Assembly: GCF_024139115.2 (NCBI RefSeq)
Contig: NC_085139.1
Location: forward strand, 16,897,284 to 16,961,283
From: Armigeres subalbatus
Taxonomy: Eukaryota; Arthropoda; Insecta; Diptera; Culicidae
Length of the DNA stretch: 64,000 nt
Reading direction: 5' to 3'
Under the pieces are notes generated by a model. That model ran no database searches and was not told where the DNA came from. It was given only the letters and a program-made list of their open reading frames with translations. Both the position numbers and the translations under genes were made by a program. This document shows, piece by piece, positions 9,406-20,799 of the stretch (positions are counted from its first letter, which is position 1; every line of letters starts with the position of its first letter).

Positions 9406-12400
9406 CAGCGGTTCTCAACCTTTTTGTTGAAAGGTACCCCTTCGAGCTTTTACATTTTTCGCTGTAAAGCAACATAAGCATAACGCATAAATATGAAAAA
9501 AGGCCCGAAAAACTAACGGGACGCATGGCACTCCAAAAATTTTTGCTGTTCCGTGAAGTTTTCCAATTCAAATAAAGTTTTTGAAGCTTCCGAGCCTTTT
9601 AAAAATAGGCCTCCGTGTGTCTTGAAACTTTGCTTCCGAGCCTTTTGAAAAGAGGCAACATCAGAGCATTTTGCAGTCTCTTGGAGGATTTTGCCAAGTC
9701 TGTTGAAAGCAGGCTTTCGATCCTCTTGAAAGGAGGTTTCCGAGACTCTTGAAAGGAAGCTTCCGAGCCTCTTGAAAGGAGGCTTCCGAGCCTCTTGAAA
9801 GGAAGCTTCCGAGCTTCTTGAAAGGAGGCTTCCGAGCCTTTTGAAAGGAGGCTTCCGAGCCTTTTGAAAGGAGGCTTCCGAGCCTCTTGAAAGGAGGCTT
9901 CCGAGCCTCTTGAAAGGAGGTTTCCTAAACTCTTGAAAGGAAGCTTCCGAGCCTTTTGAAAGGAGGCTTCCGAGCCTCTTGAAAGGAAGCTTCCGAGCCT
10001 CTTGAAAGGAGGCTTCCGAGCCTCTTGAAAGGAGGCTTCCGAACCTCTTGAAAGGAGGCTTCCGAGCCTCTTGAAAGGAGGTTTCCTAAACTCTTGAAAG
10101 GAGGTTTCCGAGACTTTTGAAAGGTAGCTTCCGAGCCTCTTGAAAGGAGGCTTCCGAGCCTCTTGAAAGGAGGCTTCCGAGCCTCTTGAAAGGAGGCTTC
10201 CGAGCCTCTTGAAAGGAGGCTTCCGAGCCTCTTGAAAGGAGGCTTCCGAGCCTCTTGAAAGGAGGCTTGAGCCTCTTGAAAGGAGGCTTGAGCCTCTTGA
10301 AAGGAGGCTTCTGAAGCTCTTGAAAGGAGGCTTCTGAGCCTCTTGAAAGGAGGCTTCTGAGCCTCTTGAAAGGAGGCTCTGAGCTCTTGAAAGGAGGCTT
10401 GAGCCTCTTGAAAGGAGGCTTCCTGAGCCTCTTGAAAGGAGGCTTTGAGCCTCTTGAAAGGAGGCTTCTGAGCCTCTTGAAAGGAGGCTTCCTGAGCCTC
10501 TTGAAAGGAGGCTTCTGAGCCTCTTGAAAGGAGGCCTGAGCCTCTTGAAAGGAGGCTTGAGCCTCTGAAAGGAGGCTTCTGAGCCTCTTGACAGGAGGCT
10601 TCTGAGCCTCTTGACAGGAGGCTTCCTGGAGCCTCTTGACAGGAGGCTTCTGAGCTCTTGAAAGGAGGCCTGAGCCTCTTGAAAGGAGGCTTCTGAGCCT
10701 CTTGAAAAGGCTTCTGAGTCTCTTGAAAGGAGTCTTCCGAGGCCTCTTGAAAGGGAAGCTTCCTGAGCCTCTTGGAATGAAGCTTCCTGAGCCTCTTGAA
10801 AGGAAGCTTCCTGAGCCTCTTGAAAGGAGGCTTCTGAGGCCTTTGAGCGGAGGCTTTCAGACCTCTTGAAAGGAGGCTTGAGCCTCTTGAAAGGAGGCTT
10901 GAGCCTCTTGAAAGGAGGCTTCCTGAGCCTCTTGAAAGGAGGCTTCTGAGCCTCTTGAAAGGAGGCTCTGAGGCCTCTTGAAAAGAGGCTTCTGAGCCTC
11001 TTGAAAGAAGCCTTCCGAGCCTCTTGAAAGGAGCTTCCAGAGCCTCTTGAAAGGAGGCTGGAGCCTCTTGAAAGGAGGCTTCTGAGGCCTCTTGAAAGGA
11101 GGCTTCTGAGCCTCTTGAAAGGAGGCTTCCTGAGCCTCTTGAAAGGAGGCTCTTGAGCCTCTTGAAAGGAGGCTCTGAGCCTCTTGAAAGAGGCTTGAGC
11201 CTCTTGAAAGGAGGCTTCTGAGCCTCTTGAAAGCAGGCCTGAGCCTCTTGAAAGGAGGCTTCTGAGCCTCTTGAAAGGAGGCTTCTGAGCCTCTTGAAAG
11301 GAGGCTTCTGAGCCTCTTGAAGGAGGCTTCTGAGCCTCTTGAAAGGAGGCCTGAGCCTCTTGAAAGGAGGCTTCTGAGCCTCTTGAAAGGAGGCTCTGAG
11401 CCTCTTGAAAGGAGGCCTGAGCCTCTTGAAAGGAGGCTTCTGAGCCTCTTGAAAGGAAGGCTTTCAGGCCTCTTGAAAGGAGGCTTCCTGAGCCTCTTGA
11501 AAGGAGGCTTCTGAGCTCTTGAAAGGAGGCTCTGAGCCTCTTGAAAGGAGGCTTCCTGAGCCTCTTGAAAGGAGGCTTCTGAGCCTTCTGAAAGGAGGCT
11601 TCTGAGGCCTCTTGAAAGGAGGCTTGAGCCTCTTGAAAGGAGGCCTGAGCCTCTTGAAAGGAGGCTTCTGAGCCTCTTGAAAGGAGGCTCTGAGCCTCTT
11701 GAAAGGAGGCTTCTGAGCCTCTTGAAAGGAACCTTTCGAGCCTCTTGAAGGAACCTTTCGAGCCTCTTGATAGGAGGCCTGAGGCCTCTTGAAAGGAGGC
11801 CTGAGCCTCTTGAAAGGAGGCTTCTGGAGCCTCTTGAAAGGAGGCTTCCGAGCCTCTTGAAAGGAGGCTTCCGAGTCTCTTGAAAGGAAGCTTCCGAGCC
11901 TCTTTAAAGGAGGATTCCGAGCTTCTTGAAAGAAAGCTTACGAGCCTCTTGAAAGGAGGCTTCCGAGCTTCTTGAAAGGAGGCTTCCGAGCCTCTTGAAA
12001 GGAAGCTTCCGAGCCTCTTGAAAGGAGGCTTCCGAGCCTCTTGAAAGGAGGCTTCCAAGCTTCTTGAAAGGAGGCTTCCAAGCCTCTTGAAAGGAGGCTT
12101 CCAAGCCTCTTGAAAGGAGGCTGAAGCCCCTTGAAAGAAGGCTTTCAAGCCCCTTGAAAGGAGGCTTCCAAGCCTCTTGAAAGGAGGCTTCAAGCCTCTT
12201 GAAGGAGGCTTGAGCCTCTTGAAAGGAGGCTTCTGAGCCTCTTGAAAGAAGGCTTCTGAGGCCACTTGAAAGGAGGCTTCTGAGCCTCTTGAAAGGAGGC
12301 TTGAGCCTCTTGAAAGGAGGCTTCTGAGCCTCTTGAAAGGAGGCTTCCGAGCCTCTTGAAAGAAGCCTTCCTAGCCTCTTGAAAGAAGCCTTCCGAGCTT

Positions 12401-12948
12401 CTTTGAAGGAGGCTTTCGAGTCTCTTTAAAGGAAGCTTCCGAGCCTCTTGAAAGAAAGCTTCCGAGCCTTTTGAAAGGAGGCTTCCGAGCCTCTTGAAAG
12501 GAGACTTCCGAGCCTCTTGAAAGGAAGCTTCCGAGCCTTTTGAAAGGAGGCTTCCGAGCCTCTTGAAAGGAGGCTTCCGAGCCTCTTGAAAGGAGACTTC
12601 CAACACTCTTGCAACGGAGCTATTTAGCTTTTCGGAAAAAGCCGTCATGCCTCTCAAATAAACGCCTCCGAGCAATATAGGTTCTAGATTTTAATCACTT
12701 TACGTTTTGTCCCACAGCCTTTAATACACTGTGCTGTTTGTAGTGGCAGGATTTAATAGGTTCTGATTCACTGATCACCATGCATATTATGTACAATATA
12801 AAGTTTTGGAATGAAAAATTTCACAATTAGCGATAAGTGGTTATTGGAATTGTAATACATCCGCCATTACGCATTATTGTCCGAGGTACCCCCTGAGGCC
12901 AGCGAAGGTACCCCCAGGGGTACATGTACCCCAGGTTGAGAACCGCTG
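9406..12948. mobile_element. hAT-type non-autonomous transposon carrying a 3-kb minisatellite
   Basis: The termini are a 16-bp inverted repeat, CAGCGGTTCTCAACCT, at 9406 and ending at 12948. They are flanked by an exact 8-bp target duplication, CTCTAGAA, at 9398-9405 and 12949-12956. The 8-bp duplication and the CAGNGGTTCTCAA-type end are hallmarks of hAT elements. Sub-terminal GGTACCCC motifs lie at both ends. No transposase is encoded: non-repetitive DNA occupies only about 9421-9585 and 12605-12905, and the rest is the minisatellite. The element would need a hAT transposase in trans. Confidence 0.9.
9586..12605. repeat. 23-bp minisatellite inside the hAT element
   Basis: The unit is 23 bp, built on GAGCCTCTTGAAAGGAGGC, itself an imperfect palindrome. 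It runs about 130 copies. Outer blocks (9.7-10.26 kb, 11.83-12.12 kb and 12.33-12.6 kb) keep a regular 23-bp period with CCGAG. The centre (10.26-11.83 kb) switches to CTGAG and has many small indels. Every minus-strand frame of the unit is stop-free, so an 888-codon open frame survives even across indels. That frame is an artefact of composition, not a gene. Confidence 0.95.
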
Positions 12949-13126
12949 CTCTAGAATAAGCCTTGGAAGATAAACGAAAATCATACCTATTAGATGAACA
13001 TACTTTTTCGTTTCATAACTTTTACCACTTACTCACTTTTCGCGAGAATTATCGCAGAATAATTACAAAATTGAATAGCCGCGTCGTGATTCGAACCCAG
13101 AATACTAACAATAATAGCCGTTTTGA

Positions 13127-13290
13127 TAAGAAAATTATTTTGAGCTTTTTAGTGAATTGTCATAAGACGAGTTAATACAATCCCATTGAATTCCACCACT
13201 TAATTGTATCTTGACAGATACGTATTTCGACCTCACGACCTCACGCCTAACATGTCAAGTCGAGACAAGTAAGAGACACTGAAGACGGCC
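13127..13290. repeat. Dispersed repeat with GACAGATACGTATTTCGACC
   Basis: The string TTGTCATAAGACGAGT...AATTCCACCACTT...GACAGATACGTATTTCGACC occurs here and, in parts, at 63090-63205 and 63600-63720. It is a familiar non-coding repeat of Aedes. The role is unknown. Confidence 0.55.
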
Positions 13291-13294
13291 TTTG

Positions 13295-13545
13295 GTCGAA
13301 AAAATCCTGATTTTTTCGGCCAAATGACCTGTTCGGTCAAAATGGCTTTAGCGGCCTAATGATGTTTTTAACATGTACGGCTAGCGGATCGTTGGTGCAA
13401 ATGACACTTTTGAACAAATGGCCTTTTAATTTCGCCCGAACTGCATTTTCAGGCAAATTACGTGTTCGAACAAACGGAATCTCCGACCAAATGACATATT
13501 TGGCCAAACAACATATTCGGCCAAACGGCCTTTCTTCCATCCAGG
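13295..13545. repeat. Single arm of TTCGGCCAAA units
   Basis: About a dozen degenerate units in the TTCGGCCAAATGAC orientation are visible, with no complementary arm close by. This may be a solo arm or an eroded relic of the foldback family at 1221 and 8385. Confidence 0.5.
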
Positions 13546-13880
13546 CAAATGCTTTCGTCTTAAAAACGGATCACATCCATTGACGTATTCCGGGCGAATG
13601 GATTCTTTTTACACACAGAATCTAGTACACACCCTCCGCCCACCATCACCTTATTCCAGGTGAACGCGTATTACTAGAGAAGAGATCACATCCGTCAATG
13701 CGTTACTTCTGGCAGATGCATTATTTATTAAAAGTAAGCGCATTGACCATTGCTTTCTGCGAATGTTTCCAAAGAAGAAATAAGAACAATCTTTGTCGTA
13801 TGTCAGGCAAATGCTGCCTTATAACGGCGAGGTGTTTGCTTTTCTAACTCATTCCGAACAAATACTTATTTTTAGTGATG
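13545..13880. repeat. Degenerate tandem repeat, about 65-70 bp (ATCACATCC family)
   Basis: Copies share GGATCACATCC...CATTG...TCCGGGCGAA. The same family fills the middle of the foldback at 23241-24015, linking the two loci. No gene is visible. Confidence 0.5.
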
Positions 13881-14200
13881 GGATCACAGCACAGATCGCC
13901 TTTCGCGCGACAAAAACGAGGAGTCAGGGCTGATCGTCGATGAACGTCATTTGAAATGTTTAAGTCGTCCATGGATATTTGGTAGGAAAACTAGCGAACA
14001 ATATACATCAGTTGGATCGAGCATTGAAGTCTAAAATTTAAAAAAATGTTCACATTTTGGCTGTTGCGCCGTTTTCAAATGTCTAGGTCTGGATTTGTGG
14101 ATTCTAAGGACGCCCACTACCATCGAACACAGAAGAACATTACCCGTCCCTCAGGAATCAAGTGCCGAGCCGAGCTTAATATTACTTCACCTGACAATTG

Positions 14201-14398
14201 TCAAGCTTCAGTAACTGCCATTTGTTCAAGAATGCCTGACGCGTAAGCTTTTTCGGTTTTTGAAGCCCTTCCTCTTCCAAAGTATCTGGCATTCAACCGT
14301 CTGCAGATTTCCGGTTTTCGAAGATCACGAGCTATATGGGTCCTGTAGCCTGCATCTAGAATAGTAACGGCAACGACCATGGCAACTAGAAAGTGCAT
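14201..14398 (-). CDS. Weak candidate: short ORF with a signal-like N-terminus
   Basis: A 65-codon minus-strand frame starts at a true ATG. Residues 1-14 (MHFLVAMVVAVTIL) are hydrophobic and could be a signal peptide; the rest is basic (RKPEICRRL, FGRGR). I recognise no family, and its single-exon form next to transposon wreckage argues against it. It is recorded only because it differs from the repeat-derived frames around it. Confidence 0.12.
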   Translation of the reverse strand: MHFLVAMVVAVTILDAGYRTHIARDLRKPEICRRLNARYFGRGRASKTEKAYASGILEQMAVTEA

Positions 14399-14509
14399 CT
14401 CAAACCAGAGGTGAAAGTCTTCAATCCCTCATATTCGTCTCTTTAGACTAGGTAGGACTTGTTCCAGTGAAGCCATTACCGTCAATTTAATCATCATAAT
14501 TACGGCCTG

Positions 14510-15740
14510 TTGTTCAAAGCAAAAACATCAAGCCTGAAAAAACAGGCAAACGAAAGATTTGATTCGGTTGCGAAATGTCAAACGCAGGCAATACCAGGTT
14601 TGCCAGCACTGAAAACCGCATGCAATCGCATGACGAAAATCATTCAGAGCAGAATGGTGGACTTCAGAAATAGTAATTTCTCCAACAAAATCAGCGCTCT
14701 TCCAGATTACGCCAAGAAATTCTGGAAAATGACTAAAATTTTGAAAACTAAGCTATGGCCAACAATGGCTCTATGGATCGTCTGATAACTCTTGCTGAGA
14801 AGGCTGTGGAGATAAAACTCGGACAAAATATCGTCAGTCCACACGAAGCAGCCGTTAATGAACATATCCCAAGTAACATCTGAAGTTTTATAACGCTCTT
14901 GAAGACCATAATTTACTCTTCAAGAGTGTTATAAAATCAGCACAAAGCCAAAATGTTACTAGGGATAGTTAACCTCCATCTCACAATCAATGACTTCTCG
15001 GAATAGTTGGAGATCACCGCTGATAATCTGTTTACCTATAGCATATCGTTCAAGAATATGAAGGCTCCTGGCTTCGATAACATCTTGAACTTGAAACTCA
15101 AACATTTGAGTGTCCAGCTCTACGATCGCCTCGCGCTGTTCTTCAACCAGTGTCTTTGGCTTAGCTACTTCCCTTTGTCTTGGAAGTTAGCTAAAGTCAT
15201 CCCTATCCGGAAGCCTGGGAAGGATCCTTCGTCTTCCAGAAGCTACCGTCCAATCAGTCCTCTATCACATGTTTGGTCCTAAGAAACAGTTTGGATTCCG
15301 GCGCGGTCGCTCTACTGTCCACCAACTATCACGAGTCAGTCCAAATCACCAAGACTTGTTGCTGCTACAGATGTAAAAATCATTATAAACGGCACTGCGA
15401 TAGAATGGGCTAATGTAGCTGATTATCTCGGCTTGACTCTGGACAGCAAGTTGATTTTCAGACAGCAGGTGGACAAAACAGTCACCAAATGCAACACTTT
15501 GCTCAAACAATTATACCCTTTGATCAGTCGCAAATCCAAACTTTCCACAAAGAATAAGCTTGATGTGTACAAACAAATCATCCTTCCCGTCATCGACTAT
15601 GGTATGCCGGTTTGGGAGAGTTGCGCCAAAAAATAATCAACTGAAGCTACAACGTGTTCAGAATAAGTTTCTTCGCATGATCACGGGGTGTCCACTATTT
15701 AGCTGGAGTGAAAACTCTCTATGAGCGATTTAATGAAGCT
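14510..15740 (+). pseudogene. Jockey-like non-LTR reverse transcriptase, decayed
   Basis: Translation in shifting frames gives an ordered series of Jockey-clade segments. FWKMTKILKTK (14729-14761) lies before the RT. KNMKAPGFDNI (about 15050) and WKLAKVIPIRKPGKD...SYRPISPLS (15180-15270) follow, then FGFRRGRSTVHQL (about 15290-15325). After that comes the thumb region YLGLTLDSKLIF...LPVIDYGMPVWES (15430-15630). The YxDD catalytic block is missing: sequence jumps from the FGFRRG motif to the thumb near 15335, so there is an internal deletion as well as stops and a frameshift. A small MITE sits at 14872-14960. The A-rich region at 15800-15990 may be the old 3' end. The parent reverse-transcribed its own RNA at nicked chromosomal DNA; this copy is dead. 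Confidence 0.85.
14872..14960. mobile_element. 89-bp hairpin MITE
   Basis: The ends are AGTAACAT and ATGTTACT, and an inner hairpin pairs TTTTATAACGCTCTTGAAGA with TCTTCAAGAGTGTTATAAAA. It interrupts the Jockey-like reverse transcriptase relic. I saw no target duplication beyond a base or two. Confidence 0.7.
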
Positions 15741-15994
15741 AAAACAAATTTAGGGTCCGCTGCGAGTCCTTTGAGCACCTAATAGTGCGGGAGGTAGTTC
15801 ATAGGTTATAAAAATTGTAGGATTTTCTAATTTAAAGTTGTCTGATCAAATCTCTAAAAGAGCTGAAATAAAAAAATGGAAACCTAGAAAAATATAACAG
15901 TACAAAGTGAAAGTCAAGCAAACATATAAAGATGAAGGGCCATTATGGTGTAAAACAAAAATAATGGAAAATAAATATGAATTTAAAAAAAAAT

Positions 15995-16600
15995 AAAACA
16001 GGCAAACGACCCAACGCTCCTACAATATCTAGGCTAGCAACACTACGCCATCTTTGAAGCGGTCCGTCCGCGAATAGTCAAACGAAATCAATTTTAAAGC
16101 ATGCCTTCTTAGAAGATAGAGTGCAATTAAATGACCAACTGATGATTTTTCCCAATATGATCAGCGTTCTTCCGGTTTGTTTTAAGCCACTTTGAAATCC
16201 CCGCCCAGTCCACCTTTGATACAATGGCTCTACGGATCGCCTAACATTTACGGTGGAAGCTACTGAGCAACGGCACTTTGTTGGTTACATAATCTTGAAT
16301 TTAATATGACTTATGAATTATGATCATATTTTAAATAGCAGCAGACAAATTGTCGACCTATGCTGAAACCGCTATAAACATGAGTTACAGTGCTCCAAAT
16401 CAATTAACTTGAGAAATACCCTTCCTGTCCCAAAAGTTACTGCCTCATTAACGTTTTTTCAACGTTGAGAATTTTTCCCGAAAAGATGATCGATAGCCGT
16501 CTACTTAAGCCAGCGGAACTTAACAACATCTTGCGCGAGGAACAGTTCGATTTTGGACACGTTTGATGACCGTTCATCGGCTGATTCGGGGACAAAGGTT
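15995..16600 (+). pseudogene. Second, more decayed Jockey-like reverse transcriptase fragment
   Basis: The start resembles the neighbouring element's ACAGGCAAACGA and ATGGCTCTACGGATCG blocks, but much eroded. Around 16480-16610 a frame reads like MIDSRLLKPAELNNILREEQ followed by FDFGH and VHRLIRGQRF, matching the RT segment that normally ends FGFRxGHST. No catalytic motif remains. Confidence 0.6.
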
Positions 16601-16609
16601 TATGTTTCC

Positions 16610-18370
16610 AATAAAATAAAATAAACTACAAATTACAAACAAAAACATAATTCATTTATCAAAAAGTTATACTGCGTTTTTCGTAATTAATTAAACCAAG
16701 ACACCAACTTGTGTGGTTTGATATACAGTTTTCTTTGTAACTTTGTTACTTTGTATGCAATGAACATAGTGTATCATTAATTTCTTGGTATTTCAAAATG
16801 TTTAGAAACTGATTTTTTTAACGTCCACATGAAAAGTCTTCTGAATTCATCTTCTCAATGGCTAGTAGATGGAGAACTTTGGCTAACAGTTAAAGTTCCA
16901 CGGGAAATATGATATTACTGAAAAGAAACACTAGTTAATCATCAGCTGAGTTCGTTCACCAGTTTACGTCATTAAACCAAATCTTGAATCATTCCCTAAC
17001 CGCACCGTCCCAACACGATCGAAAGCGAAGAAAAGAACCCACCGAACCCACTACCACTCATCTCATTGTGTGCATTTCGGATTCTCTTCGTCCGATATGC
17101 ACATCCAAAGTAAACAATTCGAACGAAAGTTAATTGCATGCTAATGAACTTCTTCTGCTTTGTGCACCCCTTTTGCTGAAAAAGAGCACAAGAATTGCAG
17201 CAAGAGAGGAACAATCTTAGGTTACCGCTCTGCGCGTGGCCGGAACCAAACAACGAACCAACGTTCGAACTAACGAATACCTTACTTAAATGTTGCTGTG
17301 CGCGAAGGAAAATGAATCAAAACGCACCAATTTGATGAGTTGACTCAACGCATGAAACGATTCTTAGAACACATTTTAAAATGGAATTCCGAAATTCAAT
17401 TTAGCTTTTAGTATACTTAATTTATAATCCGCAGAGATGTTTCAAATTTCAGGAAACCCCTCGAATCAGCTAAATGGATACGCCGAGTCAATCTTTCCTA
17501 GGCACCAATATACGAACGGTACTCGTTACGTTAGACTCGATCCGCAGCAGGCACCCCATTCCCAGAGGCGGGTGCTGCGAAACTTTAGCAAACATCCAAG
17601 TTTGGTGGCAATTTATGTGCGGATGCGCTATTTCACTGACGGGGGCGAAGGTGGTGGTGCGATGAAAACTGCGAAAAATTAGCGGAATCTCTGATTGGTC
17701 ACTGGCACTGACTGACTGGTCGGTCCGTCTGGCTGGTCCGATCAGAGTCAAACTCCTAGTTTCTGCAGTGCAGTGTGTGGTGTGCCCCACGATGGAATAC
17801 CGGAACGGCCGGCGCGGCGGAGCGTTGATTGGTTTTACGTGGCACCCTTCGCCCGAAAACCGCACCAAACACGGCTCACACACCGCAATGTGGTGGTACT
17901 TTTGGGAATAACTAATACCTACAATGTATGTTTACTAAGTGGCAATTGTTCGCTTAACGGACTCAGCTTTATGGGCCGCAGCCGGCAGAAGAAGTGCTGT
18001 GTCCATAGTCCATCATGTGTGGAGCTGTGAGGGTGCCTTTAGGTATGGAGAAGGAGCACAGTATGGGCCGTAGAAAAATGTGATTAATACGCATGAACTT
18101 TTTTTTTGTCATATTCATATAGAACAGTAAATAGTTTGAAAGACTTTGAAACAAAACTCCCTTTCCTGAGTCTAAATTAAAACTAAAAGTAATTCCTCCT
18201 CTCCAAAATTTGGCTTTGTCGTGTCTTCTACATATTTCCAAAATAATCTTTATAGTAACACTTTATTATAGAGTCGATTTCTCAATTTCTAGCTGAAAAT
18301 TTAGAAGGGCATGGAAAACATAGATTGCGGGTATTTATAAAGGCTTACGGATCTAATGGAGAAGGTTTAC
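16610..18370. other. Apparently unique stretch, no gene assigned
   Basis: AT-rich to about 17000, then a more balanced block at 17000-18050 with overlapping short frames on both strands (up to 131 codons, 17488-17883 minus). None has a recognised domain. The block could contain a promoter or untranslated exon, but nothing decisive is visible. Confidence 0.25.
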
Positions 18371-18384
18371 TAACTGTTAGGACT

Positions 18385-18475
18385 GAGCCATTACAATTTT
18401 CGTGAAAACAGTAGCAAACGATTAATCTTGTTCATGAATCGTTTGCTACTGTTTTCACGATAATTGTAATGGCTT
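18385..18475. mobile_element. 91-bp near-perfect hairpin (MITE)
   Basis: GAGCCATTACAATTTTCGTG continues through AAAACAGTAGCAAACGATT and is mirrored after a short loop (AATCTTGTTCATG) with one or two mismatches. It has no coding capacity. Such compact hairpins are typical of MITE remnants. Confidence 0.7.
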
Positions 18476-18699
18476 AATTCTTGGCGGATTCTTGATCTAC
18501 AGACATCATTGGTCGCCAAATTAGTTTTAGTTTCATTCATTTTCATTTATTTAGTTTCCATGCTTATTTCCATTAAATCTTGAAACGGCTTGTGCTCATT
18601 TTGTTTTTATCCAAATTAGCTCAAATTTTCGGAAAACGCTCTTTATTCTTTATTTTATCATTGCGCGTACATATTTGTGGAATATATTGTATGGTGCTG

Positions 18700-19690
18700 T
18701 CAATACGATACACCGCGCGGCTGTTGTAATGTTTCCAAAAGCATCTTCAGTCCAATCAGTTGACAGCGACTCTCATATGATGACAGAAACAAATCATTCC
18801 ACGGTAGGTTGCGTAACGCAAATTGCAGTGTATACGAGTCTCTAAAATCCATACTCAATTTGCTCACAAACCCTAATTGACGACGAGCTATGTCAATGAT
18901 CTCTTCATAGTGATTTCTGAATAATAGAACTGAATCGATAGCACCATCTAGGTCCCTAATTTTGTCAGTTCTATTTAAAAGTTTTCCGTCAATATTTAGT
19001 ATACTAAGATGACAGATCTTCTTCTTCTTATTGGCATTACATCCCCACACTGGGACAGAGCCGCCTCGCAGCTTAGTGTTCATTAAGCACTTCCACAGTT
19101 ATTAACTGCGAGGTTTCTAAGCCAAGTTACCATTTTTGCATTCGTATATCATGAGGCTAACACGATGATACTTTTATGCCCAGGGAAGTCGAGACAATTT
19201 CCAAGCCGAAAATTGCCTAGACCGGCACCGGGAATCGAACCCAGCCACCCTCAGCATGGTCTTGCTTTGTAGCCGCGCGTCTTACCGCACGGCTAAGGAG
19301 GAGGGAGATGACAGATAGTTCGTTTAACAGTGGTAGCTAATTACGAAGAATTTGGGAATGCTAAGTTTCATATTGTTCGCTCGACACCAATCTGCAAACT
19401 TCTCAAACAAAATTGGAAGTTTGCGACAGTCTTCCATATTGTTTATTACAATGTACAGGCTAAGGTCGTTAGCGTATGCAAGACAACAGTTTTCTCCTAT
19501 TTCTCGTTTATGTACAGCGACAATATCAGCAGGCCCAAATTTCTACCTTGCGGTAGGTACACCAGAACTGTTTTCGAACCCAGTGTCAGATTGATTCGTG
19601 GCAACGGATGATGTAGAACATACGAAATACAGTGTCTTGAACAGGTGTCTGGATAATGTCTACTCAGAACATGAGACGGATTCAAATGAG
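18700..19690 (-). pseudogene. Jockey-like reverse transcriptase pseudogene split by Feilai
   Basis: Read on the minus strand from about 19690, one frame gives LPQGRNLGLLILSLYINE, the PQG...GPLL motif of non-LTR RTs. A shift then gives LAYANDLSLYIVINNM and KFADWCRANNMKLSIPK. The catalytic YADD is mutated to YAND. Beyond the Feilai (19018-19305) the frame resumes with LSILNIDGKLL, IRDLDGAIDSVLLF and RRQLGFVSKLSMDF, the thumb region, down to 18700. At least one frameshift, the mutated aspartate and the SINE insertion make it non-functional. Confidence 0.85.
19018..19305 (-). mobile_element. Feilai SINE, full-length, 11-bp target duplication
   Basis: The tail (CTTCTTCTTATTGGCATTAC) is at the left and the tRNA-like head ends in CCGCACGGCTAAGGAGG at the right, so the element lies on the minus strand. 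Box B is visible as GGGAATCGAACCC read on the plus strand. An exact 11-bp duplication AGATGACAGAT flanks it (19007-19017 and 19306-19316), as expected of target-primed reverse transcription. It interrupts a reverse transcriptase pseudogene. Confidence 0.95.
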
Positions 19691-20099
19691 CTTGGTGGAG
19701 AAAAATCTATTTTTTTAACACTGCGAATACCGTGATAAAATTACTAACGCGGACTACCGTGATCACAAAATCATGGGAACTAAATTTTCAAACAGCTGGT
19801 TCTCAGCCGTCTTTTGACCGATTTTCACAATTCTTTTACGGATGTCTTACCCATCTCATCTAGTTTCACCATACCAGTGAGTTATGTTTCTAGGGATGCT
19901 CATTTTTTCCCTAGAGGGGCGTGAGGAAGGATGGTTTTTCCAACATGACATATTTCAGTGTGTACAACACTTACAGGTTCCAAAAATGTTTTATAACACT
20001 ATTCTAGCAGTGACTATACTATGTGTGAATAAAATGTTTCATCTGGACATCCCTAGCGACTCCAAAATGACCTCTATAACTGATGATAGATAATATGCA

Positions 20100-20780
20100 A
20101 ATTTTGTCGAAGAAAACTACGAAAACCCGTGTCAATGGAAACCCGTCATGTCCATGCCAGTTCGTAAAGGCCATATGTACAATATTCCACTCAGTTTTGC
20201 CTAAGCCAGATGTTCTCGGTTCTCCAAACTGTTCTGGAATTTGGATAAATTGGTTTACTAAGTCAACTGTGCTCGATAGCTATCCAAAATCGACCAGTCA
20301 TGTCCATAGAAGTCCGTAGAGCCCACGAGTATGATTTACAGCTCATCAATACCCAAACCAGATTTTCTAGGCTTTCCAATGTGTTTTGGAGTTTTGATAA
20401 AATGGTCTAGCATGTCAACCACGCTCGATAGCTATCCGAAATCGACCAGTCATGTTCACACAAGTCCGTAGAGCCACGCGTATGATTTGCAACTCAGATA
20501 TGCCCAAACCAGATGTTCTAGCCTATCCAAACTGTTATGGAGTTTGATAAATTGGTCTACCAAGTCAACTGCGCTCGATAGGAAGTCCGTAGAGCCCACG
20601 AGTATGATTTGCAACTCTAGGATCTCCAATGTGTTCTGCAGATTGGATCAATTGGTCTACCAGATCAACTACGCTTGATAGATATCTGTCCATAAATGTC
20701 CGTAAGCTCAGCTCAGATATACGCAAACCATATGTTCTAGGTTTTGAATACTAGTCTAAAGTTTGAATAAATTTGTCTAC
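20100..20780. repeat. Tandem repeat, period about 152 bp, five copies
   Basis: AGTCCGTAGAGCC-type anchors occur at about 20160, 20311, 20463, 20584 and 20698. The first intervals are 151-152 bp; the later ones carry deletions of about 30-40 bp. Shared blocks include CCAAACCAGATGTTCTAG, AAATTGGTCTACCA and ACTGCGCTCGATAG. There is no coding potential. Confidence 0.8.
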
Positions 20781-20799
20781 CAGATTAACCAGAACATAA

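Noticed and set aside
9599..12265. 888-codon minus-strand open frame
   Set aside because: It lies wholly in the 23-bp minisatellite, cycles through three frames and has no unique sequence.
17488..17883. 131-codon minus-strand frame
   Set aside because: Overlaps frames on the other strand, shows no domain, and low-bias sequence of this GC content often gives such lengths by chance.
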